DNA from: Knoellia sp. Soil729
Lineage (GTDB): Bacteria; Actinomycetota; Actinomycetes; Actinomycetales; Dermatophilaceae
DNA: 64,000 nucleotides
Assembly: GCF_001427985.1 (NCBI RefSeq)
Contig: NZ_LMSA01000002.1
Location: forward strand, 91,550-155,549
Direction of reading: 5' to 3'
Under the pieces are notes generated by a model that ran no database searches, was not told where the DNA came from, and saw only the letters and a program-made list of their open reading frames with translations. Below, piece after piece: positions 1-8,190 of this stretch (position 1 is the first letter of the stretch; each line of letters starts with the position of its first letter). Position numbers and translations under genes: made by a program.

Positions 1-73
1 AGTCCATGACGACGACGCGGTAGATGGCGGTACGGATCTTGCCCATACGCTTGAGACGGATCTTGACGGCCAC
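1..73 (-). CDS. rpsP: 30S ribosomal protein S16, N-terminal part (cut by window edge)
   Basis: Only the first 24 codons are present. A GTG at 71-73 opens a reading frame that starts VAVKIRLKRMGKIR, the characteristic beginning of ribosomal protein S16, a small-subunit protein that binds 16S rRNA during 30S assembly. The rest of the gene lies outside the window. It runs in the same direction as ffh further upstream, the ffh-rpsP order that is conserved in actinobacteria. The start is supported by the match of the N-terminus to the family; the region just before it contains no other gene. Confidence 0.93.
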   Translation of the reverse strand, partial: MAVKIRLKRMGKIRTAIYRVVVMD

Positions 74-337
74 GTGTGTGGTCTCGCTTTCAGTTGTGGG
101 CACGGCCAGACCGCGGGAGCAAACACGCGGGGTACCGAACGGCCCGGGGTAGGCATCCAGCCGACATCAGCGCCAGCCAGAAGGTGTACAGCGGACCATT
201 CTGCCAGACCGCGCGCGGTGCGCCGAACCGGCGGACGCGGCTCCCCGGCATACCGGGAAGAGCCGGCGGCGTATGCCGGCCCACGCCGAGCGTGGGACCC
301 GCGCCCACCCTTGCGAGTGTGCGTCACCGCGAGGACG
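74..337. other. Intergenic stretch with an inverted pair of the CGGCATAC octamer
   Basis: No convincing gene is seen here between rpsP and the membrane protein at 338. The region holds CGGCATAC at 246-253 and its reverse complement GTATGCCG at 271-278. The 9-base arms CCGGCATAC and GTATGCCGG face each other across 17 bases and can form a hairpin. The start of rpsP and its presumed upstream promoter also lie here; I see no certain -10 or -35 box. Confidence 0.5.
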
Positions 338-781
338 ATGAGTGCCATGCCGCTGCTCCTCGGCCTGTGGACGCTCACCGGTCTCGCCTGGGTCCTCACC
401 TTCATGGGGATGTTCTCGATCGGCATCTTCGTCCTGCCCGTGGCGGTGGGTCTGCTCGTCCTCTCGATCGTGCGGACCGTGCAGCGACCGGGCTGGTGGC
501 CCGCCCTGGCAGGGCTGGGGGTGGCGCTGTCGGTGGGTGTCGCCTGGCTCGGCTGGACCTTGGCCAGTGCCGGGCCCTCGCAGCTGTCGTGCTCCGGGTC
601 CTCGGACGGCCCGACCGTCTGCACGTCCGGTGGCAAGGTCATCGACCCGGACGCGGTCGACTGGGCCGTGGCCACTCCGTCCTTCGTCATGGCGGGCGTC
701 ATCGCACTCGTGTCGGTGGTCGGCTATGCCCTGCTCGCGGCGCGCAGCACCCGCGCGAGCGCGGCCATCGTGGGCAGGTAG
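338..781 (+). CDS. Small integral membrane protein of unknown function
   Basis: The frame encodes about 147 residues beginning MSAMPLLLGLWTL. Three hydrophobic segments are clear in the first 80 residues (roughly 5-25, 27-45 and 53-77) and a fourth lies near residues 115-135. The loop before it carries two Cys in a Ser/Gly-rich stretch (LSCSGSSDGPTVC), which could form a disulfide outside the membrane. I do not recognise a family. ATG 338 is preferred; ATG 347 and GTG 317 are alternatives, and the GAGG at 331-334 suits 347 better by spacing. Its last 58 bases overlap the end of the convergent kinase gene, so the two transcripts are antisense to each other there. Confidence 0.55.
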   Translation: MSAMPLLLGLWTLTGLAWVLTFMGMFSIGIFVLPVAVGLLVLSIVRTVQRPGWWPALAGLGVALSVGVAWLGWTLASAGPSQLSCSGSSDGPTVCTSGGKVIDPDAVDWAVATPSFVMAGVIALVSVVGYALLAARSTRASAAIVGR

Positions 782-1707
782 TCCGCGACCGCCTCCCTGA
801 CCTCCCCGCGAGCCTGTTCGCGCCTCGCGGGCAAGGCGCTCGTGTCGAGCGCAAGACGGATCTGGCTGGCGAGGAAGTTGGTCTCGGCGCACAGCACCAT
901 GGCGAAGTCCTCGACGCCGGCGACCACTCCCGGACCGGCCGCGGCGCGGTAGGCCCTCGTGGTCACGGCAACGGCGCCCTCGTCGACGTCGTCGCCGAGC
1001 ACGTGCCACTGCACGAGCGTCTTGGCCAGCTCGCGCGAGGGCTGCAGTGGCCCGCAGTCCTCCCAGTCGAGGGCACGCAGGCTGCCATCCGGGCCGAGGA
1101 CCACGTTGTCGGGATGCAGGTCGCAGTGGCCGAGGACGAAGGGACCTGCAGGCCGGCCGGCCCGCCGCACGACCTCGGCGTATGCCGTGAGGTCACCCAG
1201 TCGGGCCGCGAGCGCTCCGTGCCACGCCTGCCCGTGTGACCTCTGCACGAGCTCGGCCCAGGCCTGCGCCGAAGGCATCGTGGAGTGCCAGTCCCTCGGC
1301 GGCTCGACCGTCGTCGGACCGGCGCGGTGTAGCTGTGCGACAAGGGTGCCCAGCTCGCCGGCCACCTCGGAGGTACGGTCGGTGACCGGCGTCCCGGCGA
1401 CCCAGTGGCTCACGCGCGCGCTGCCACCGCCCAGCTCGGCGGGGACGTCCCTGACGAGGTGGCCGTCCGAGGTGGCGACGTGCGTGGGCACCTCCACGCC
1501 CTGCATGGCGAGCTGGTGCAGGAGCGCAGCCTCCCGCCGAACGGCCGCCGCGTCGAGCGCCCGGAAGGGCCGCTTGACCGCGAAGTCCCGCCCCGCGACC
1601 GACAGGTGCCAAACGTCGCCGTCGGCGCCACGTCCCCCGACCCGCGACGTGATCGTGCCTGTCCCCAAGCCGAACTCGGACCGGACCCACTCAGCGAAGG
1701 CGTCCAC
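724..1707 (-). CDS. Aminoglycoside phosphotransferase (APH)-fold kinase
   Basis: The 327-residue protein has the kinase-like APH fold: a probable ATP-binding Lys in FAVKRPF near residue 45, the Brenner catalytic motif HCDLHPDN at 194-201 (catalytic Asp and Mg-binding Asn) and the DWED metal motif at 214-217. Members phosphorylate aminoglycosides, homoserine, choline or other small alcohols, and the substrate cannot be deduced here. The start is GTG 1707. A copy of the octamer CGGCATAC sits just upstream at 1709-1716, in the short gap after the SDR gene. With the SDR gene only 18 bases upstream, the two are probably co-transcribed. Nothing suggests antibiotic resistance. Confidence 0.8.
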   Translation of the reverse strand: MDAFAEWVRSEFGLGTGTITSRVGGRGADGDVWHLSVAGRDFAVKRPFRALDAAAVRREAALLHQLAMQGVEVPTHVATSDGHLVRDVPAELGGGSARVSHWVAGTPVTDRTSEVAGELGTLVAQLHRAGPTTVEPPRDWHSTMPSAQAWAELVQRSHGQAWHGALAARLGDLTAYAEVVRRAGRPAGPFVLGHCDLHPDNVVLGPDGSLRALDWEDCGPLQPSRELAKTLVQWHVLGDDVDEGAVAVTTRAYRAAAGPGVVAGVEDFAMVLCAETNFLASQIRLALDTSALPARREQARGEVREAVADYLPTMAALARVLRAASRA

Positions 1708-1725
1708 GCGGCATACCTCGTCCTG

Positions 1726-3291
1726 TCACCAAGGACTGGGTTCGTAGTCCTTGACGAAGGCTCCGTAGAGGTCCTCGCCGGCCTCGCCTCGCACGATCGG
1801 GTCATAGACGCGGGCGGCGCCGTCGACGAGGTCGAGCGGTGCGTGCCACCCCTCGGCGGCGATGCGCAGCTTCTCGTGATGGGGACGCTCGTCGGTGATC
1901 CAGCCGGTGTCGACCGCGGTCATGAGGATGCGGTCGGTCTCGAACATCTCCCCCGAGCTGGTGCGGGTGAGCATGTTGAGCGCGGCCTTGGCCATGTTGG
2001 TGTGCGGGTGGCCGGCGCCCTTGTACCTGCGGGAGAACTGTCCCTCCATGGCCGAGACGTTGACGACGTAGGCGCGACGAGCCCCTGCCTGCACCGCTGC
2101 TCGCATCGACGGGCGCAGTCGTGAGATGAGGATGAAGGGCGCCGTCGAGTTGCAGAGCTGCACCTCGAGGAGCTCGAGCGGGTCGACCTCGTCGACGACC
2201 CGGGTCCAGCTGTTGTTGCGCTGGGTGTCGGGCAGCAGCCCACCGGCGTCGACGGCGGTGCCGGCGAGGTGCGCCTCGAGGCTGGCATTGCCCGCCGTGA
2301 GGGCCATCTCGGAAATCGAGGCCGCGGTGCGCTGGGCAAGGGCACGGGCGGCCTCCTCCTGCGACTCCCCCTCGTGGTGAGCGACCTTGTTGCTCGTGAG
2401 AGTTCCGAGCAGGTTCGCCGGGTGCGCCTCGCTGATGCGGTCGAACGTCACGAGCTCGGGGTAGCGCACGGTGGAGTCCAGCGGCACCTGCTCGCCGTCG
2501 ACGAGGTGCGAGTAGGACCCCGGCGAACGGCGCACCGTCTGGGCCGCGTTGTTGATGAGGATGTCGAGAGGCCCTGCGGCAGCGACCTCGTCGGCGAGGG
2601 CGACGACCTGCGTGGGGTCGCGCAGGTCGATGCCCACGACCTTGAGGCGGTCGACCCACTCGTGCGAGTCCTCCTGCGCGGCGAAGCGGCGGGCGGCGTC
2701 GTGGGGAAAGCGCGTGGTGATCGTGAGGTGGGCACCGTCGCGCAGGAGCATGAGCGCGATGTACATGCCGATCTTGGCTCGCCCGCCGGTGAGCAGGGCG
2801 CGCTTGCCGGTGAGGTCGACGCGCTGGTTGCGCTTGGCATGGCTCTTGGCGGCGCAGCGTGGGCACAGCCAGTGGTAGAACGCGTCGACGAGCGTGTAGT
2901 CGTCCTTGCAGATGTAGCAGCCGCGCGGCTCGACCAGCTCACCCACCGTGGTGCCCGCCGCGGGGACCTCGAGGAGGATCCCCTTGGTCTCGTCGTCGAT
3001 GCGCATGGGCGAACCGGTGGCGGTGCTGGCGAGGATCGCCTCGTCGTGGTCGACCTGGGGCTGCTTGGCCTCGCGGCGGCGGGTCTTGCGGACCTGCTTG
3101 TACATGCGCCCGGTGGCGCGCTTGACCGTCTGGAGGTCGGGGTGTCCGGCCTCGAGCCGGGGCAGGCACTCGAGGACCCGCAGCACGGTGGCCAGGTCGT
3201 CGGGGTCGATCCCGGGACCGAAGTCGTCCGGGTCGTTGTCGGTCGGGTGGACGTCGACGGGAAGGGTGCAGCGTTCGCGGGCGTGCGTCAT
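1726..3291 (-). CDS. SDR-family oxidoreductase with N-terminal zinc-ribbon-like extension
   Basis: A 521-residue protein starting MTHARERCTLP. Residues 1-155 are an extension with two Cys pairs (CYIC about 125-128 and CPRC about 143-146) that look like a zinc ribbon. From about residue 160 follows a short-chain dehydrogenase/reductase domain with the nucleotide-binding motif TGGRAKIG (168-175) and the NNAAQT motif. At the usual Tyr-x-x-x-Lys position the sequence reads TNMAK, so Thr seems to replace the catalytic Tyr, although a Tyr lies nine residues earlier. Large SDR proteins of this kind occur in actinobacteria; the substrate is unknown. An upstream in-frame start exists, but MTHARER is the more natural one. 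Confidence 0.7.
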   Translation of the reverse strand: MTHARERCTLPVDVHPTDNDPDDFGPGIDPDDLATVLRVLECLPRLEAGHPDLQTVKRATGRMYKQVRKTRRREAKQPQVDHDEAILASTATGSPMRIDDETKGILLEVPAAGTTVGELVEPRGCYICKDDYTLVDAFYHWLCPRCAAKSHAKRNQRVDLTGKRALLTGGRAKIGMYIALMLLRDGAHLTITTRFPHDAARRFAAQEDSHEWVDRLKVVGIDLRDPTQVVALADEVAAAGPLDILINNAAQTVRRSPGSYSHLVDGEQVPLDSTVRYPELVTFDRISEAHPANLLGTLTSNKVAHHEGESQEEAARALAQRTAASISEMALTAGNASLEAHLAGTAVDAGGLLPDTQRNNSWTRVVDEVDPLELLEVQLCNSTAPFILISRLRPSMRAAVQAGARRAYVVNVSAMEGQFSRRYKGAGHPHTNMAKAALNMLTRTSSGEMFETDRILMTAVDTGWITDERPHHEKLRIAAEGWHAPLDLVDGAARVYDPIVRGEAGEDLYGAFVKDYEPSPW

Positions 3292-3479
3292 GTGCGGTCC
3301 GTGCGCGCCGAGATGTCCACGCCGCATTCTCTCCCACTCAGGGCGTGCACCCGAACGTGATCCACCCACCCGTGGGGACCACCATGTGGGACATAACCCC
3401 TTGTTACTTGTTCCATAATGTCAACACGAGTGAGACTCCTCCCGAAGAGACCACAGTCCGTCGATCTCGGGAGTCCCCC

Positions 3480-4403
3480 TTGCGCAAGCTCACCCTGTTG
3501 GCCATCGTCGGCCTCGTCGCCCAGCTCGTCGACGGGAGCCTGGGCATGGCCTACGGCGTGACCACGACGAGCCTGCTGCTCGTCATCGGCACCAACCCGG
3601 CCGCGGCCTCGGCCACCGTGCACCTCGCCGAGATCGGCACGACCCTGGCGTCCGGGACGGCGCACTGGCGCTTCGGCAACGTCGACTGGGGTGTCGTGCT
3701 GCGCATCGGAATCCCCGGAGCGGTCGGTGCCTTCCTCGGAGCGACCGCGCTCGCCTCGCTCGACACCACCGTGGCCAAGCCCCTCATGGCCCTGATCCTC
3801 GTCACGCTCGGCGTCTACATCCTCGTGCGCTTCACCCTGCGAGGGTTGCGCACCGACCGTCTCGGGCAGCCGCTCCGGTCACGCTTCCTCGCACCGCTGG
3901 GCCTGTTCGCCGGCTTCGTCGACGCGACCGGCGGCGGAGGCTGGGGTCCCGTGGGAACGCCTGCCCTGCTCGCCTCCGGGCGACTCGAGCCCCGCAAGAC
4001 CATCGGTTCGATCGACACGAGTGAGTTCCTCGTCTCGGTCGCCGCGAGCCTGGGCTTCCTCCTCTCCCTGGGGTCCCAGGGCATCGATCTCGGCTGGGTG
4101 CTGGCGCTGCTCGGCGGCGGGCTCATCGCTGCCCCGATCGCGGCGTGGCTGGTGCGCCACCTTCCACCCCGTGTCCTCGGGTCCGCCGTCGGGGGGCTCA
4201 TCGTCCTCACCAACATCCGCACCCTGCTCGGCTCCTCCTGGGTGGACGCCGGCGACGCGGTGAAGGCCGGGACCTACCTCGTCGTCGCGGTGGCGTGGGT
4301 CGCCGCCATCACCTGGTCGGTCTCCGAGCACCGCCGGGACGAGGCCCTCGTGCCGGCCGGCGCGCACGAGGACGAGCGGGACCTGGCCGCGGACGCCGTG
4401 TGA
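3480..4403 (+). CDS. TauE/SafE (TSUP) family sulfite/organosulfonate exporter-like permease
   Basis: About 307 residues and strongly hydrophobic, with roughly eight membrane segments in two halves. It opens with LVAQLVDGSLGMAYGVTTTS, typical of the TSUP family, and the second half contains the related FVDATGGGGWGPVGTPALL. The family moves sulfite, sulfoacetate or other sulfur anions across the cytoplasmic membrane. I place the start at TTG 3480 because the homology begins there; an ATG at 3384 would add a hydrophilic tail. The AT-rich gap before it has imperfect inverted arms, TGGGACA (3387-3393) and TGTTCCA (3408-3414), that could be an operator. It ends one base before the convergent amidohydrolase gene. 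Confidence 0.78.
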   Translation: MRKLTLLAIVGLVAQLVDGSLGMAYGVTTTSLLLVIGTNPAAASATVHLAEIGTTLASGTAHWRFGNVDWGVVLRIGIPGAVGAFLGATALASLDTTVAKPLMALILVTLGVYILVRFTLRGLRTDRLGQPLRSRFLAPLGLFAGFVDATGGGGWGPVGTPALLASGRLEPRKTIGSIDTSEFLVSVAASLGFLLSLGSQGIDLGWVLALLGGGLIAAPIAAWLVRHLPPRVLGSAVGGLIVLTNIRTLLGSSWVDAGDAVKAGTYLVVAVAWVAAITWSVSEHRRDEALVPAGAHEDERDLAADAV

Positions 4404-4404
4404 G

Positions 4405-5493
4405 TCAGTAGGTCACACCGCGCAGCACGATCGCCGTGGGCTCGCCGAGAGCGGTGATGTCCTGCCGGGGGTCACGGTCCAGAACGAGCAGGTCGGCGTC
4501 GGAGCCCTCCTCGAGCCCGGGCCGGCCCAGCCAGGCGCGAGCTGCCCAGGTGGCCGCAGCGAGGGCTTCGGTGTGGCTGAAGCCGATCTTCGCGAGCTCG
4601 ACGGCCTCTTCTGCGGCCAGTCCGTGGGCGATCGAGCCTCCCGCGTCGGTCCCGAGATAGATGGGTATGCCGGCCTCTCGCGCCGCGCCGAACGTCTCGT
4701 AGCGTCGTGCGTGCAGGTCGAGCATGCGCCGGTGGTAGTCGGGGAACTTCTCCTTGGCCGGCTCGGCGATGGCCGGGAACGTCGCGATGTTGACCAGCGT
4801 CGGGACGATCGCGATCCCCTGCGCGGCGAAGGACTCGATCGTGTCCGGCTCGAGGCCGGTGGCGTGCTCGATGCAGTCGGTGCCGGCGGCCGCGAAGTCG
4901 CGCAGGGAGTCCGGGCCGAAGCAGTGGGCCGTCGTGCGCGCGCCCTCCTCGTGTGCCGCAGCGACTGCCGCGGCGAGGACATCGGCGGGCCAGCAGGGCT
5001 CGAGGTCGCCCGTCTCCCGGTCGATCCAGTCACCGACGAGCTTGACCCACCCGTCGCCGACCCTGGCCTCGATGCGGACGCGCTCGACGAGCTGCTCGGG
5101 CTCGACCTCCCACGCGTAGTTGCGGATGTAGCGCTTGGTCCGGGCGATGTGGCGCCCCGCCCGGATGACCTTGGGCAGGTCGTCGCGCTCGTCGATCCAG
5201 CGCGTGTCGGCCGGTGACCCGGCATCGCGGATGAGCAGCGTGCCGTTGTTTCGGTCCGCGAGCGCCTGGGCCTCGGTGGTGTCGTGGTCGACCTCGCCGT
5301 GATGGTCCAGACCGACGTGGCAGTGGGCGTCGACCATGCCCGGGACGAACCAGCCCCGGAGCGTCTCGACGTCGTGCCCGGCGCCGGTCGGCCGTTCGAA
5401 GGTCAGCCTCCCCCCGACCACCCACGCCTGCGGCCGGACCTCCTCGGGTCCGACCAGAACCTCGCCCAACAGGTGCAGCACCGGTGCCGTCAT
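4405..5493 (-). CDS. Amidohydrolase-superfamily metal-dependent hydrolase
   Basis: A 362-residue protein with the amidohydrolase beta-strand-1 motif MVDAHCHVG (the two His are metal ligands), further His residues in TTAHCFG and CIEHATG, and the late metal Asp in YLGTDAGG. It ends with the usual composite domain remnant (DADLLVLDRDP). The family hydrolyses cyclic amides, ureas and imides; imidazolonepropionase- and prolidase-like members are closest in feel, but no substrate can be assigned. Start ATG 5493 was chosen because the family homology begins a few residues later. An octamer copy at 4665 makes the protein use the rare Ile codon ATA. Confidence 0.75.
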   Translation of the reverse strand: MTAPVLHLLGEVLVGPEEVRPQAWVVGGRLTFERPTGAGHDVETLRGWFVPGMVDAHCHVGLDHHGEVDHDTTEAQALADRNNGTLLIRDAGSPADTRWIDERDDLPKVIRAGRHIARTKRYIRNYAWEVEPEQLVERVRIEARVGDGWVKLVGDWIDRETGDLEPCWPADVLAAAVAAAHEEGARTTAHCFGPDSLRDFAAAGTDCIEHATGLEPDTIESFAAQGIAIVPTLVNIATFPAIAEPAKEKFPDYHRRMLDLHARRYETFGAAREAGIPIYLGTDAGGSIAHGLAAEEAVELAKIGFSHTEALAAATWAARAWLGRPGLEEGSDADLLVLDRDPRQDITALGEPTAIVLRGVTY

Positions 5494-5565
5494 GGCCCCG
5501 ACCCTAGCGACCCCTCCCACGCCCCTCCACCTGACGTCTGCGCCGATGGTCGTTTGTGCAGCCGC

Positions 5566-6399
5566 TTACGCTGGCGTTGCGGTGAGGACCCGGCGCAGGG
5601 CCTCGATGACCACCTGCGGCGCCTCGCTGTGCACCCAGTGCGACGCGCCCTTGACGGTCAGCTGCCGCACCCGCGGGAACAACGCACGCATCGTCGGACC
5701 GTCTCCCTCCTTGATGTAGCGCGACTCACCCCCAGCGATCCACAGGACCGGCCCGGCATACGGCTCGACCGCTGCCGGCGCGATCGGGAAGTCCGCGATG
5801 GCCGACTCCTGCCCACGGGCGGCGTCGGCCACGAAGAGGTCGAGGTTGGCCTGCCAGCGCCAGGACGAGCCCTCGCGCCGCAGGTTCTGCAGGAGGAAGG
5901 CCTTGACGCCCGGGTCCGGCTCCTCGAAGCGTGCCTCGGCGTCCGCCCGGTCCCGCAGCTCGTCCAGGGGCAGGCGCTTCATCTCCTGCATGTAGCGGGT
6001 GAACCGCGTGAGGTTGCCGTAGCTCTTGGGCGCGATGTCGACGACGACGAGCCGTGACACCAGGGCCGGGTCGGTCAGGGCCAGCACCATGGCGACCTTG
6101 CCACCGAGCGAGTGCCCGACGACCACCCAGGGGCCGGGGTCGATGGCGCGCAACGTCGAGGCGACGGACACGGCATACGCCATGTAGGAGAACTGCGCCG
6201 ACCACGGACTGCGACCGTGGTCCGGGAGGTCGACGAGCGTGCACCGCGCCCCCGTGCCATCAGGCCCCGCCAACGCCTTGGCGATCGTCGACCAGTTGCG
6301 CCCCTGCCCGAAGAGTCCGTGGAGGAAGGCGACGCGTGGCCCGGCCGTGCCCACCGACAACGTGTGCAGCTGCCCGGGGTCCACGGCCGCGGCGCTCAC
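5566..6399 (-). CDS. Alpha/beta-hydrolase fold esterase (YbfF-like)
   Basis: 277 residues with the oxyanion-loop motif FLHGLFGQGRNW near the N-terminus, the nucleophile elbow GHSLGG (catalytic Ser), and a C-terminal His in GASHWVHSEAP. Overall layout and length fit the YbfF/acyl-esterase group of intracellular hydrolases. The GTG start overlaps the ffh stop by a few bases (GTGA type), so it is translationally coupled behind ffh. The substrate is unknown; short-chain acyl esters or acyl-CoA thioesters are typical of the group. Confidence 0.78.
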   Translation of the reverse strand: MSAAAVDPGQLHTLSVGTAGPRVAFLHGLFGQGRNWSTIAKALAGPDGTGARCTLVDLPDHGRSPWSAQFSYMAYAVSVASTLRAIDPGPWVVVGHSLGGKVAMVLALTDPALVSRLVVVDIAPKSYGNLTRFTRYMQEMKRLPLDELRDRADAEARFEEPDPGVKAFLLQNLRREGSSWRWQANLDLFVADAARGQESAIADFPIAPAAVEPYAGPVLWIAGGESRYIKEGDGPTMRALFPRVRQLTVKGASHWVHSEAPQVVIEALRRVLTATPA

Positions 6400-8003
6400 T
6401 TGCCCAGGAACTTCTCGAAGCCCTTGGGGAGCTGCGACGGGTCCATCGCGGCCGGGTCGAGCCCACCGGGGGCGCCGCCGCCGCCGAAGGAGCTGCCGGC
6501 CGGCCTGGACGAAGCACGCTGTGCCTCGGCCTGGGCGTCGGCCGCGCGCTTGGCCGGGTTGCCCGACTTGGACTTCTTGCCCCGGACCTGTTGCTGCTGC
6601 TGACGAGCCTTCTTGCCGCCGCCACCGCCCATGCCCGGCATGCCGGGGATGCCGCCACCGCGGGCGAGCTGCTTCATCATCTTCTGCGCCTCGCCGAAGC
6701 GCTCGAGCAGCTGGTTGACCTCGGACACGGTCACACCGGAGCCGCCGGCGATGCGGGCGCGGCGGGAGCCGTTGATCTGCTTGGGGTGGTTGCGCTCGAA
6801 GGGCGTCATGGAGCGCACCATCGCCTCGACCCGGTCGAACTCGCGCTCGTCGAGGGCGTCGAGCTGGGCCGACATCTGGCCCATGCCCGGCATCATCTTG
6901 AGCATCGACTTGAGCGAGCCCATCTTCTTGATCGCCGACATCTGCTGGAGGAAGTCGTCGAAGGTGAAGTCCTCGGCCGCGAGGAACTTGCGCTCCATCT
7001 CGGCGGCCTGGCCGCGGTCGAAGGCCTTCTCGGCCTGCTCGATGAGGGTGAGGACGTCACCCATGTCGAGGATGCGCGAGGCCATGCGGTCGGGGTGGAA
7101 GACCTCGAAGTCCCGCACGTTCTCGCCGGTCGACGCAAACATGATGGGGCGACCGGTGAGGCCGGCGACGGAGAGCGCGGCGCCGCCGCGGGCATCGCCG
7201 TCGAGCTTGGTGAGGACGACGCCGGTGAAGTCGACGCCCTCGAGGAACGCCTCGGCGGTCTCGACGGCGGCCTGGCCGATCATCGCGTCGATGACGAAGA
7301 GGACCTCGTCGGGGTTGATCGCGGCCCGGATGTCGCCGGCCTGCTGCATGAGGTCGGAATCGACCGCCAGACGACCGGCGGTGTCGACGATGACGACGTC
7401 GTGGTGCTTGGTGACGGCTTCGCGTATGCCGTCACGCGACACCGTGACCGGGTCCCCGAAGCTCCGGGTGCCCTCGCCCGTGGGTCCGACGGCGTCGTGG
7501 CCACCGACGTTGCCCTGCTCGGGAGCGAAGACGGGGATGCCAGCACGCTCACCGACGACCTGGAGCTGGGTCACGGCATTGGGTCGCTGCAGGTCCGCGG
7601 CGACGAGAATCGGGGTGTGGCCCTGCTCCTTGAGCCAGCGGGCGAGCTTGCCTGCGAGCGTGGTCTTGCCCGCGCCCTGCAGGCCGGCGAGCATGATGAC
7701 GGTCGGGCCGGTCTTGGCGAAGCGGATCGTGCGGGTCTGCCCGCCGAGGATGTCGACGAGCTCCTCGTTGACGATCTTGACGACCTGCTGGGCCGGGTTG
7801 AGCGCCTGCGACACCTCGGCCCCGAGCGCACGATCACGGACGGCGGAGGTGAAGTCCTTGACGACCGGCAGGGCCACGTCGGCGTCGAGCAGGGCCATCC
7901 GGATGTCGCGGACGGTCTTGTTGACGTCGGACTCGGACAAGCGCCCCTTGGTGCGGAGGTTCTTGAAGGTCGCTGTCAGGCGGTCTGAGAGGCTCGTGAA
8001 CAC
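6396..8003 (-). CDS. ffh: Signal recognition particle protein Ffh (SRP54)
   Basis: 535 residues in N-G-M order. The N domain starts MFTSLSDRLTATFKNL, and the G domain has the P-loop GLQGAGKTT, DLQRPNA, DTAGRL and TKLDGDARGG. The M domain is methionine-rich (MPGMGQMSAQLD) and the tail is Gly/Met- and Lys/Gln-rich. Ffh binds 4.5S RNA and nascent signal sequences and docks with FtsY to target ribosomes to SecYEG. The G domain carries an insertion around VGGHDAVGPTGEGTRSF that I associate with actinobacterial Ffh. Within the octamer copy at 7424 the frame uses the rare codon ATA (Gly-Ile-Arg). Confidence 0.97.
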   Translation of the reverse strand: MFTSLSDRLTATFKNLRTKGRLSESDVNKTVRDIRMALLDADVALPVVKDFTSAVRDRALGAEVSQALNPAQQVVKIVNEELVDILGGQTRTIRFAKTGPTVIMLAGLQGAGKTTLAGKLARWLKEQGHTPILVAADLQRPNAVTQLQVVGERAGIPVFAPEQGNVGGHDAVGPTGEGTRSFGDPVTVSRDGIREAVTKHHDVVIVDTAGRLAVDSDLMQQAGDIRAAINPDEVLFVIDAMIGQAAVETAEAFLEGVDFTGVVLTKLDGDARGGAALSVAGLTGRPIMFASTGENVRDFEVFHPDRMASRILDMGDVLTLIEQAEKAFDRGQAAEMERKFLAAEDFTFDDFLQQMSAIKKMGSLKSMLKMMPGMGQMSAQLDALDEREFDRVEAMVRSMTPFERNHPKQINGSRRARIAGGSGVTVSEVNQLLERFGEAQKMMKQLARGGGIPGMPGMGGGGGKKARQQQQQVRGKKSKSGNPAKRAADAQAEAQRASSRPAGSSFGGGGAPGGLDPAAMDPSQLPKGFEKFLGK

Positions 8004-8063
8004 CGCACAAGGTTAACCGGCCGCGCGCGCCGGGCCGGCACCCGCGCACGAGAGGCGACCACA

Positions 8064-8086
8064 CGGCATACCGACTGGGTATGCCG
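8064..8086. repeat. Hairpin formed by two facing CGGCATAC octamers
   Basis: CGGCATACC and GGTATGCCG are separated by GACTG only, giving a compact 9-bp stem and 5-base loop in the gap between ffh and glnD. It lies downstream of glnD, so it may work as a transcription terminator, but no T tract follows in that direction. The same octamer is scattered over the whole window. Confidence 0.7.
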
Positions 8087-8090
8087 CGTG

Positions 8091-8172
8091 CACCGTGCGC
8101 GGCAACCTCACCGTCCGCGGACCATGCCGTGCCGGATCGGCGGCACGTCCGTGGCCTTTGCCGCGCACCGTG
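8091..8172. repeat. Intergenic imperfect palindrome downstream of glnD
   Basis: CACCGTGCGCGGCAA at 8091-8105 and TTGCCGCGCACCGTG at 8158-8172 are inverted repeats matching at 14 of 15 positions. The 52 bases between them contain a further inner inverted repeat around GTGCCG. The element could be a bidirectional terminator or a repetitive palindromic element; no second copy was noticed in this window. Confidence 0.55.
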
Positions 8173-8190
8173 CCGGCTCGCAGGAACGCG

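Noticed and set aside
724-1707. Antibiotic-resistance phosphotransferase
   Set aside because: The APH fold is shared with many metabolic kinases and the context is housekeeping.
6054-7988. 644-codon plus-strand frame over ffh
   Set aside because: An antisense shadow typical of high-GC DNA; ffh itself is unmistakable on the other strand.
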